A DNA stretch of 64,000 nucleotides from Montifringilla adamsi. Taxonomy: Eukaryota > Chordata > Aves > Passeriformes > Passeridae. This document shows positions 23,300 to 34,392 of this stretch, in pieces. The position numbers and the translations under genes are program-made. Every line of letters begins with the position of its first letter. Positions within the stretch are counted from its first letter, which is position 1. The stretch covers positions 6,302,641-6,366,640 of the forward strand of contig JAGGNK010007559.1 in the NCBI GenBank assembly GCA_017590115.1, written 5' to 3'. Below the pieces are notes generated by a model. The model was not told the DNA's origin and did not search any database. It saw only the letters and a program-made list of their open reading frames with translations.

Positions 23300-26200
23300 T
23301 CATGGGCTGAGCATCCCACGCAGCTCATGGACAGAGGTGACAGGCAGGGAGCAGGTGAAGTTGCTGCAGATGTAGGCAGTGGCTTTCCCATCCTTCCTCT
23401 CCAGGGATGCAAGGAAAGGCAGCTGGCGGTAGAGGAACCCGGCGCTGTCTCCATCTGCGACCATCAGCACCTGCCCAGAGAAGGAGCTGTGAGAGCCAGA
23501 GCACAGCCAGCGCCAGCCAGCTGGTCCTTCCTGCCCCACTGACATGCTGAGGGGCTGGCAATGTCACCCCACACACTCTCTCAAAATGGGGAGGGGACGG
23601 GGAGCTGAAGGGATCCACTCCAGCCCTCTGCCACGGTCCCACAGTGGTCACATCCCTATAATGCCAGTGCAGGAAGAAGCATGATGGAGATGTGGCAGCT
23701 TTGCCTTCCTTAACCACACCAGACACTTGGCAGCCAGGATGAAGCACAGGGATCGGCAGATCCCAGCCTAGCCAGCTCCTTGGGGACACCTACCCAGCCA
23801 AAGAACAGCCCCAGAAACAGCTGCAGCATTGCCCCATCCAACCTGCAGCCCAGTTCTTCCTGCCCTACCCACACCTCCCAGGAAAATTCAGGCAGCAATG
23901 AGCAGTGGGTCAGGGGCTCTCCCAGTTGACACAGCAGCATCAGCCAGAGGTGATGACTGGGCTGCCAGGATAATTAGCTTTTCTGAAAGGGAAAATGTTT
24001 GTTAAAGCCTCAGGGCTTACAGGCTAATCAGGAGAAAGGCCAGGAGCTGGCAGCGAGCCTCATGCTGAGGCAGATGCAAAGAGTGAGCAAAAGGCTGTCC
24101 CTTCCCAAGGCACAGAGGGAACATCCTGCTGCTGGAGCACACAGCTCTCCCTTGCCTGCCCCAGCCCAAGCCCTGCATGTGTCTGCTGAGCATGGACACA
24201 CTTGCAACATGTCCCTACTACTCACGCCAATGCCACCAAGGGAAGCTGACACCAAATGCTGCCTCCCACAGCACACACACTGTAGCACTGCTCACCTGGC
24301 ATGCAGCAGCCTCTACACCAGAGCCAGCAGAAGACCCAGCACCGACATTCAGAGACACCCACACAGCCTTACTCATGCCTAGCAGGGGCTGCCCACACCC
24401 TTGTGTTCCCAGGGGGGCACCACATCCCCAAGTCTCTGCCCTGGATAGTGGCTGCTGCAGTTCTGTCCTATCCCCCATCATCTCACATCTGCTCGACCCA
24501 GCTCTGGTTCAGCCTGTCTCACTGCCTGCCTCCTGCTCCCCCCAATCTCCTCCCCCTTTGCCTTTGTCTGGAATTAATTCCAGGAGTGATTAATTACCAA
24601 TTCATGTCTAATCTGAAATTCATTATTCATTTTTCTCTCAAGCTCCCCAAGGTCCTCTCACAGGGCCAGGATAAAGGCGAGTGGCAGGCGAGTACTCTGC
24701 AGCTGAGGAGATAATGGGATCCTTCCTAATTACCCTAAAGACCATTAACAGGGCAGGGATCCATACCAGCAGATGGGATCCAGCCCCAGAGCAGGGAACC
24801 AACCCTCACTGCTCCCAGCACCAGGACACCAACAGGAACAGCTATTAGCATCACCCCTACTTGCATCCCCAAAGAGCTGCCTGCAGCCAAGGGCTGCTCC
24901 AGACCCAGGGTCCATTCAAAATCACAAGCTCAATGCAATTTTATCATTAGCATCTTGTTACAGCAAGGATTTCAGGGTGAGGTTTGTAAGGAATTAATTA
25001 CTGGAACAACCTAATTAATTGTGTTCCTGCACGCAAGCCTGGCCCCCAGAACCCTGCTGGCACAAAGGGAGTGGGGACACAGGGGACACAGGGATGCTCC
25101 CCCAACTCCTTGGCAAAGGCAATTCCCAAATCAGCCATGTCCCTGGAGCAGTGACCCATGGCTGCTCTGCTTAGGGCAGCTTCCCGAGGCAGGGAATGAG
25201 ATCTGAGGAGCAGCTGGAGGGGGATGGAGGCAGATGGGAACGGGAGCATGCTCATGTCTGTGTGATGCAGCATGGAAAGAGGGACAGCTATTGGGAGGCA
25301 GTGGGCTGCTCCCAAAGGCAGTGCAACTCTCTGAGAAGTGGGATTCTCCCCCCTTCTTCCCATCACAAGGGGAGGAGCCATTGCTACTGCCAGAGATCAT
25401 GCTCCTACGACTCCTGCACACTCATGCTTGGGGAAGGGGAGATATGTGTCCACAGGACTATGCTCCTCTGGGGGAAAGCTTTTCCCTCCTGCCACAATTC
25501 TTCTTCCAGGAAACAAACCCAAGCTGGAACAGCTTTGGCTCCATCCCATCATCACAACATGAGGAACACACAAAGGGCAAACAGAGCTAGACTCCCACCC
25601 TGCCTGCTGCCAGCTTCCAGCTGCAGCCTCTCACGTGCCCCTCAAAGCATAGGTCCCCTGCAAGCAGCCCTGGCAAACATGACCCCATGGAAATACCATC
25701 CAGAATACCCAGCCCTCATCTTCTCCCTTCACCAAGGAATGTAGAAGTTTGGAGGGGAAAGATCCTCCGCTGGGAAAGGAACATCCCCACCAGCCAGGCT
25801 TGTTACCAGCTCTGCAGGAGGGAGCCAGACTGCAGGGAAGAAGAGGACATGGCTGTGCTGTTTGTTCTGCTCAAGACCCCAAAACTGCCAGTGTGGGCTC
25901 AGTGGACCAAGGGCTGAACAGCTGTGGGCAGAGGGTTATTAACAGTGGTGCTGGGCTCCTGCTCCTGCAAACTGGGTCACCCAGTGTAATCCTTCAAAGG
26001 ACAGAGGATGAGTGCGGGAATAGAGGCCTCGCACACAAAACAGGGACCTGCATGCAACAAGAGTGCTGCTGGATGGGTGATGGCAGAGGAAGGACAGAGA
26101 GCTGTGTGCCCCACTCATGCCCCTGGAATGAGTCCCCCCTCCTCCAATGCTGACATTAAACATCGCTGGGCACACAGGCCAGGTCAGGGATGACACCCCT

Positions 26201-29200
26201 GTGGGCTGAGCTAACAAGAATACAGAGCAGAGGATTCTGTGCTGATGGCCCAGCCCTCCCCAGTTCATCCTAGCTGGGGTTACAGAGGCAAACTGCTTTG
26301 GCCTCAGCTCCCCAGACACTGAGATTGAACATGCCAGTCTCTGGCACCAGGACCCAATGGCCAGGGATGAATACAATCCAAACACCAAGCCCCCTCACTC
26401 ACAGCCCAGTCCTATTTCCCTCAGCTCCACAGCTTTGCTGAGGTCAAAGGCAGCATTCCCAAGGCAGGGACCCTGCCCACCAAAGCTGATGGACACCAGC
26501 TGCTGTGCTGCCCTTCCCTGGCAGCTCCAGAGGCAGCCAACAACTCCAGCCCCTCTGTGGGATGCACTGATACATCTCAAAGCAGGGATGAGGACAAGCA
26601 GAGCCAGGCAGGAACCCCAATACACAGCAACAGCTGCTGAATGGGAGAACAGCTTTGGGAAAATCCAGCCTCTCCCAGCTGGTGGTACCCAGAATTGGAG
26701 TGAGGCACTGCCTCATCCCTTCCAAGGATGTGAGGGTGTCTCCAGGCAGCAGGTGACCCAGATACTAACTGGGTCTGCACAGGACATGAGACATCCACAC
26801 TAGGCATGACACATTCACACCGGAATGAAAGGTTTCCCCTTGGGAAAGAGCTGGGCTTTACACTGAGAGCAGTGTAAACAGCCAGCAGCAGTAACAACTA
26901 CTCCTGCAGCCACTTCTGGGCTGGGCTGCCCATGCTCTGTGCAGGGAGAAGAGTGCAGGGCTCAGCCGTGGCCCTGTGGCTGTGCTTAGAAATGAAAAGG
27001 ACAGGATGCTTCCCAGATAAGAGGCAGAACAGAGGAGGATGGGTGCAACAGCTGCACTGAGAGAAAGGATGAAACACCAGCAGTGCAGTCAGCAGAGACC
27101 AGGGAAGGGCTGGCAGGCAGGCAGCACCTCTACCTTGTTTGGGCTGAAGACAGAGCGGATGCAATGCAGCATCTCTTTGGTGTCTTCTCCTTGGGGGTCC
27201 CCACAGATGACGACCTGTCCAGGGGGAGGGTGGGTGGCAGGAGGGAGAAAACAGAGCTGTGACCACACCTATGCCACTGCCAGCCCCACGTCCTACAGCA
27301 GGTCCTGCAGGGACAATGAGCCCCAGCCCTTACCTGTTTGAGGGTGTGATGGAAGACAGCGGTGGCCCGGACCATCTCTGGGAGGGTTATTGGGATCTTC
27401 TGCAGCCTCTCTGAGAAGGCAGACAAGATCTTGCCGGCTTTTTCTGCCCAGTCCATGTGACCAGAGTAACAAGCTGCTCGGAGCAGGTTTGTGACAGCGA
27501 CAGAGTTAGGGGTGGGCTCTGCTCCATCTTGGTCTGCAAAGGACAACATCTGCCATCAGCCCAGTGCCTCACCACCATCTCACCAGCCGGGTCCTCCCAC
27601 ACCACAATCCATGGAACGCACTGCCAGGTCCCGGAGCTCACCATCCTTGAGACGCAGCAGCAGGGAGGGATTGCTGGCCTCAGTGGAGAAATAAGCAAAG
27701 CCTTTAGGGTCCCAGAAGAGCTTGTCTTGCATGTGCTGGAGATGAAGGGCCCACTCCAGCCAGCTCTGCTCCAGTGAGGCTTCATACAGGTCAAAGAGTG
27801 CCTGGATGACAAAGACATAGTCCTCCAGGAAGCCCTGGATGGGCACAGTGCTGCAGTGGCAGAAAGGGAAGGAAAATCAGAATCTCTAAACTGAGCAGGT
27901 TAGAAATGTTCTCCAACCCAGCAAAGCCCTGATTACTGGTCTCTGATACCCAAGGAGATGCCACCAAGCAAAGCAATGGCTGTGGCCATCACACAGCTCA
28001 GCCCCAGGGCTCTGTACAGGAGAAGGTAGGGGAATACACTTGCCAGCATGAAAGATGAGGAACAGGAAAGGTTTTGACTTCAATTCTTCCTCACTGACTG
28101 GGGGACACTAATCCTTCCTAAACTGCACCAGAGCTCTATACAAAACAAACAGCCTACCTCCCTCCCAGTTCAGTCCTGCCTGGAAGAGAGGACAGGGACT
28201 GCTGGGGGTCTGGGCAGCACCTGCAGGTGGCCAGTCAAGTCTGTGGAGTCTGATACTCACCTCTGCTCCACTGAGTTGTGCTCACCCCGGTAGCAGCTCC
28301 GCAGCAGCCTCCCACTGTCAGGGTCGAAAAGGTGTGTCCTCAGGAAGGCAGCTGCCTGTGCAGCCCTGCTCACATATCCCTGCTCAGCCAGGGTAGCCCC
28401 AGCCTGGGCAAAGCCTGAGATCATCAGCCCTGCAGAGGCAGAGACAGCAGGACAGGTCAGGGGGGGCACACAGAACTGGTGAGAGGGTCACTGTCAGTCT
28501 TCTGAAGGAGGCTCAGCGTAAAGCTCTTCCTCCCTGATGCCAGCAGGTCAGGTCTTAGCCCTTCTGCTCAGCTCCAATCACTAATGAAGTCCCTCACTGT
28601 CACCAAAGACATGGGCCAAGAGCCCTCACTTGTGGGCAGATACAGGGCTCAAGCCTATTCCAGTTTGCAGGATAACTCCAGCCCATGCCAGCCCATGCCA
28701 GCTCCAGACCCAGGAATTTACTGCTGGGAACAGAGCCGGGAGTCCTGCAGTGATTCCCTGAGGCAGGACCCCCAGACAGACAAAGTGCTGTGTTTCCTCA
28801 CCCATGCAGCAGTAGGGATGGGCTCTGTGCCCACGAGGGTCCTAGGTCCCCAACTCAGGCCCCTTCCCCAAAGCTCAGCCAGAGGAGCTGGACTGAGCCA
28901 GGGGAAGAGTTTTGCTGCTCTCTGCTGGCAGCTGGGGAAGGAAATAAAGCCAGAGCAGTATCCTGACGCTCCCAAGGTTTGCAGGTGTGGGGCTGCTTCC
29001 ACACAGCCCCTGATCACAGGTCCGGATCACAGCCTACCCAGTGCCTCTGTGGGAGGTTCTCAGTGCCAGCAAGACCTGGTGCTACCGTGCCCTGGCGGGG
29101 GTCCAGCCAAGGCACGTGTCCTCAGAGCAGAGCCACCTCTCACCATTCCATGCTGCCAGCATCTTGGTGTCCAGGTGTGGCCGTGGCCGCTGTGCCCGGG

Positions 29201-32200
29201 CTGAGGACAGTCTCTGTTGGCATTCCTGCAGCAGGGCACTCAGCTGGCCTGGCTCCAGCCCGAAACGGGCTGCTGTCAGCTCCGGGGAGCTGCGGGCAAT
29301 GAGGACGTTCTTTCCCTTCAGCTCCTGATGGGGGTCCTGAAGGGAGAGGGAGACACATTCTAGGAGTGCCATCAGACTTGGGAGGTGTTGCATTCCGAGT
29401 GTTTTGGGGCTGCTCTGCCATCCCTCCATACCTATGGATGCAGGTCCCTCATCAGTGCTCCTGACACTAGGCAAGTCTTTGTTCTCCCTCACCTTCATGG
29501 GATCCACGTTGCCAGCCTCTTCCACGCCATAGTGGTGCATGAAGACGTCTCCCAAGGTTGTCCCCTCTGTGGCCCCCTCGACAGGGTCAGGGAGGAGAGC
29601 CCGGAGCTCCTCGGCTGCCCACACACAGAAAGCTCCTTCTCGCTTCTCTCTAGATGTGCTGGATGGGTAAGAATCTGCATCTTCTGCACTATAGAAACCT
29701 CCTGCCTGGGAAAAGCGCAACAGAGAGATCCTCCAGCTCCAGGACAGCACTTTCAGCCAGCTCCCCATCCCTGCGGGGCTGGCAGTCTGGCCAACGAGCC
29801 TCAGCAGTGCTCCAGACTGAGCTCAGCTGAGACGGAAGGGAGGGAAAAACAGCCCCAAGCCACATCCCAAGGTAGGGTAACTGGCTCCCTTTGGCTCAGC
29901 TCAGGGAAGAGCCTACCTGGTCACTCAGGTCACGCGAGACGTAGAGTAGAATGTCTCGGACAACATCAGCAAAGAATTCATCACCAGAGATCTGCGGGAG
30001 ACACAGGGTGGACATCAGTGGTACATGGATGGGAGAGGACAAGAGACACAGCAAAATATGGTGAGATTTCAATTTGAAGGGTTGGCAAAGGAGCATTTGA
30101 AAGTCCAATGATTTTAAATGAGGGATGGATTCAGAGTAAGACCTTCAACAAAAATCTACTATCAGAGAGTACTGCATGTCTACAAAGGGCAGTGGAGAGT
30201 AATGCTGGAGTCACACCGAGGTCAGAGGCAGCAGCATTGTCTGCTGATTTGCAAAGACCAGCCCAAAGCCTGTTTCCTCCCCCATTATGCTCAAAGCCCT
30301 GTGGCTACACGGTCATGGGTTTGTACAGCACTTCTGGATAAACAACAGGAGATGAAGGGTAGCATTGGATTGCTCCATGCCCATGGGATCAGGAATATTC
30401 TTGGGGAACAGGCTTTGAAGCTGCTCCCCAAACCAGGCCAGTCCTCGCAGCCTGCAGGAGTGGGAGCCACACAGAGGGATGCCAAAGCTGTACCTGGAAG
30501 GCTTTGCTGTACATGGCTGCCAGCTGCCCCTGGTCATAGAGCATCTTCTCAAAGTGAGGTACATGCCAGTGCTGGTCCGTGGAGTAGCGGTGAAACCCCT
30601 GCAGAGACCATGTGAAGACATCTCTATCTCACATCTCCACCTCACACCTCCTGGCCATGACAGGGGCTTACCTCCAAAGATTTACTCCTACCTGACCAAT
30701 GTGGTCATGAATGCCCCCATGGGCCATCATCTTGAGGGTGTGCAGAGCCATCTGCAGTGCCCGGGCACCTTCTGGAGTTGTTCGGTGCAGGGCCCAGTAT
30801 GTGAACAGGAAATTCAAATTCACTGAAACAGGGAGATAACGGGAGGCTGTAGGGTGGGCTCTGCCCCCACACTGCTGTCTGCCCCACAGCAGGTCTCAGC
30901 AGAAGAGACCAGACTGACCTGGGGTGGGGAACTTGGGGGATTTGGAAAATCCACCATAGTCCTCATCATAGGATCTGGAGAGCTGCTGGAAACAGATGTC
31001 CATCACCTCTTTGGCTGGTGGGGGTGACTCCTGGCCCTGAACACGGATCTCTGATGTGTGTCGCAATGCTTCCAGAATCCTGTGGCTGCTCTCCAACAGG
31101 GCATCTTTGTTCTCCTTCCACTAAAATGCAAGGAGAAAAAGACAGTTCTTCTTGCCTTGCACCAGTCCAAACCACACCTCCAGTTCTCAATCACCCTCCC
31201 CAAATCAGCTCAAACCCACTTCTAACCAAGCCAAAGCTCTGAGTGGTTCTCTGGGCTACTCTTCCTCACAACTGAATCTCCTAAGTTACCCTTCAAGCCC
31301 AGACCAATTTCCCTGTGCTCCCTTTGGTTCCGCGCTGTCTGCTGCACCATTCCTGCCCCGCACCTGCTCTGCGATCCGGAGCAGCACAGTCCGAAAACCA
31401 ACACGATGAACTCCATCCTCAGGAGGGAAATACGTCCCCCCAGCAAAGGGCTTGAGGTCTGGGGTCAGCCAGACACTCATGGGCCAACCACCTCCACCAC
31501 TGGTGGCCTGAAAGACAAAACACGTATGCACCAAGGTCAAGCAAAAAGCACCTGCTCTGTGCCCTTCCAGCACATCCAAGAGCCTCACTCAAAGAGAGAT
31601 GTGTGCTTCTGTCCGCCTTTGAGACCCATCCAGACCACCCCATGTACTGGTTCTGCTTGCTTGAGGAACACGACAATGAACAACACCCTGAGAGAACCAG
31701 TCAAAGCCTTCTGCCCGTGCCTCGCTAACCTGCACAAAGGTCATGTACACTTTGTCCACATCTGGCCGCTCTTCACGATCCACTTTGATGCACACAAAGT
31801 GCTCATTCATGATCTCCCCAATCTCTTGGCTCTTGAAGGACTCCTCCTCCATGACATGGCACCAGTGGCAGGTGGAGTAGCCAACTGCAAACAAGCTCAG
31901 ATGGGTGAGGAATGGTCCTTTGCAGGAAGCAGGAAAGACATGATGGGGAGAACACTCAGAAACGGGGACCCTTGCTGTGGGCAAGAGCTACCGCCTCCCT
32001 GGACAAGAGATGGCGGAGAAAAGTCTCCTGAACTCTCCAGCTCTTGATCCTAAAAGCTAGCCAAGGACTCTGGTCCTGCATGTAGCCCATTTTCACAGAG
32101 AGCTACTCCAGCACATGCTCCTCTCTTGCCTGGTGGTCATCCATACCTACATGGCTAATCACACACCAGCTCAGGATGCAGCTCAGCTTATCTGATCATC

Positions 32201-33539
32201 TACTGACCAACATATGGAGACGTGAAATGTGCCTTGTTTCTGGTTACCTGACAGGAATATCAGCTTGTTTTCTGTCTTTGCTTTATCAAAGGCTTCCTGA
32301 CCCCAAGGGTACCTGTGGGGGGAAGACAAGAGTCCCTCAGCCCCATGGGCACAAGGAGAGGAAGAGGAGGAGGAAGGGCTCCCCATTGCTCTTACCAATC
32401 CACGGGGTTGTGGGCGTGCTGCAGGAGGTACGGGGACTTTTCATTAATCAGGCGGTTGGTGTGACGAGGGCGGCTGGGGGGGCCGGGTGTCCCCACCGTG
32501 GCCATGGCTGCGATCCCCGTTAGAAACGTGCGCCTGTGACACCAAACAGGCTCAGGGGTTCCCTGCTCACCACAACAAAGCTCAGCCTCTAGACAGAGCC
32601 ATGACACACCAGAGCATCAGCACCACCACCCCAGCTCCCGCTGCGCCCCAGGACAGGGTGCTGCTCCCCGCTATCCGCTCCCCATGCCGAGGGAAACAGT
32701 CTCAGCCCCAGGTAGCTCTGCTGGGGCTCAGGCCACCCCAATCCCTCCTAGGACGTTACAGATCCTTCCCACTCACTGGAGGCTCAGAGGAGGCTGTTCT
32801 CCAGTTTGGCACACCCCACCCATGGTGGGGTGAATGCCATTCCCAGAGCTGCCTGCCACCAGCACACTTTGGGGGCACACTGAACAGCTGTAAATGCAAG
32901 AGCAGCATCTGCGGGACGTGACCTGCGTGTCCTCAGGGAGAACATCCCCTCAGAGAGGAAAATCCCCTCGCGTAGGGTGGATGTGGACGGCGGATGGGGC
33001 ACAGGCTCTTTATGGTGAAGGGAGTGAGGGGCAGGAGAGGACCAGGGAGACCCCTCTGCTGCTGGGCAGATGAGCCTTTGGGTATGAGGATGCAGAAGGG
33101 ATGCAGGGCTGGGATGCAGGAGGTGGGAAAGCGGTGCAGAACAGGAGTACAGAGTATGCGAAGTCGTGCAGGGGCTGCGGTAGTGAGAGGAGGATTTAGG
33201 GAGGATACAGCGGGATGAAAAGGGATACGGGGAGGATGTCGGGGAAGGCAGAAGTGTACGGGTGCGAAAAGGCCATATGAGGGACTCAGGAAGGTGCTGG
33301 GAGAATCTAGAGGAAATACAGGAGGGGTACAGGGCGTTGCAGGAGAATTCGGGGGACGCGGGCGCTGCAGGGAGGGCGCGGGGGGCACAGGAGAGGTGCG
33401 GGGAGGATTCGCGGAGTGGCGGGGACGCGGTGACGGCACAGCGGTGACGGCGGGGCGCGCGGCCACCGTACCCAGGGCCGGACCCGCCCCCCCGGCCCCT
33501 CCGGTACCTGCGGGCGCAGCGCAACGGCGCCGCCAACAT
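23300..33539 (-). CDS. SPATA20: SPATA20 (spermatogenesis-associated protein 20), 16 exons, 760 aa
   Basis: Exons in order: 33508-33539, 32396-32533, 32248-32312, 31730-31884, 31364-31507, 30919-31120, 30692-30822, 30494-30598, 29917-29991, 29493-29705, 29144-29336, 28261-28429, 27642-27850, 27334-27533, 27134-27214, 23300-23470. All junctions are GT-AG and phases close to 2283 nt. The N-terminal half is a thioredoxin-like DUF255 (DsbH-type) domain with the CHWC motif at residues 84-87 and [14 protein letters not shown] after it. The C-terminal half has the alpha-hairpin glycosidase-like fold of this family ([42 protein letters not shown]). The human protein is about 790-800 aa and differs mainly at the N-terminus. 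It is implicated in sperm development; its biochemical activity is unproven. The start ATG sits in a CpG-rich promoter. The last intron is 3.7 kb, much longer than the others. Confidence 0.96.
23960..25025. promoter_or_regulatory. TAATTA-rich block in SPATA20 last intron
   Basis: Inside the unusually long intron 15 are repeated homeodomain-type cores: GATAATTAGC near 23970, a 16-bp perfect palindrome CTGGAATTAATTCCAG at 24568-24583, gattaattacc near 24590, cctaattaccc near 24730, ggaattaattactgg near 24992 and cctaattaattg near 25010. The density is well above the GC-rich surroundings. This suggests an intronic enhancer, possibly for CACNA1G or SPATA20. This is inference. Confidence 0.4.
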
Positions 33540-33700
33540 GGCGGCTGCTCCCCGGGCCCCGCCCCGCTACCGGCCTGGCCGCGCCCCCGGTGCCACCGCC
33601 CCGCTCCGTCACTGACCCGGCCCCTGAGGCGCAGCCTCGCCCTCACTGGGATCCCGCCCCTCCTGGTTCCGCTCCCGCCCCGTTACCGCCCCGCGCCGCA
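33540..33700 (-). promoter_or_regulatory. SPATA20: SPATA20 CpG promoter
   Basis: GC-rich, CpG-dense sequence directly upstream of the SPATA20 ATG, without a TATA box. It is squeezed between the SPATA20 start codon and the EPN3 poly(A) signal at 33773-33778, so the promoter is short and begins almost where EPN3 transcription ends. Confidence 0.6.
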
Positions 33701-33706
33701 CGCTGT

Positions 33707-33790
33707 GGTCACTCAGCGCAGTTTACAGTCGCACGGGGCACTCACAGGCGTACACTGGGTCGCTCAGCGCAGTTTATTGTCGCACGGGCA
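33707..33790 (-). repeat. Tandem duplication spanning the EPN3 poly(A) signal
   Basis: Two imperfect copies of about 33 bases, offset by 51, lie at 33707-33740 and 33758-33790; both contain 'ctcagcgcagttta' and 'gtcgcacggg'. The right copy carries the AATAAA signal (minus strand) and the left copy has a mutated equivalent. Confidence 0.8.
33773..33778 (-). terminator. EPN3: EPN3 poly(A) signal (AATAAA)
   Basis: Canonical AATAAA on the minus strand, 615 bases after the EPN3 stop codon and before the SPATA20 promoter. It defines a 3' UTR of roughly 33755-34392. Confidence 0.75.
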
Positions 33791-34103
33791 CCCGCAGCCG
33801 CCGCCGCCGCCATCGCAGTGCCCAAGCACCGCCGCCCCCGCCCCCGCAGCGGCGCCCAGCAGCGGGCGGGGGGCGGTGGCGGGGCGTGAGGGGGAGCAGC
33901 CAAGGGAGGGCGAGCCCCGTGGGGTGCGAGGACCCGCGGCTTCCACCCCCGGCCCTGCGCTGCCCCAGATCCCCGCTGTTCTGGGGCAAAGCCCCACCAC
34001 GCCGGGGGTCCATCCAGCAATCGGACGCCGTGCACCCTCCCGGCCCACTGAGCAGAGCCCCCGCACCACAGCCCTTCGTAAGGCCTCCGCCATGGCCCCT
34101 CAC

Positions 34104-34256
34104 AGGGGAAGGGGGTTCCCTCCTGCCCGTCAAGCACCGGGGCTCATGCTGGCTGCCCCCCACCAGCCCCACCGTGGTCCCCCACACCGGCCCTCGCAGG
34201 GAAAGGGGTCCCCTGTTGCCCGTCAAGCACGGGGGCTCATGCTGGCTGCCCTCCAT
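34104..34256 (-). repeat. 93-bp-offset tandem repeat in the EPN3 3' UTR
   Basis: Two diverged copies share 'gcccgtcaagcac' and 'ggggctcatgctggctgcc', with matching starts at 34125 and 34218. The two copies lie in the inferred 3' UTR of EPN3. Confidence 0.75.
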
Positions 34257-34392
34257 AGCGGGCACGGGGAGGGGGCTGCGTGGGGACACCCTCCCGTGCA
34301 GCTTAGCAGACCCCCAAGTCTTGGTGGAAGGAAAGATCATGGGGATTGTAACAGCTGGGGAGGGGGTCCACATGTCCAGATGTCCAGAGGGT

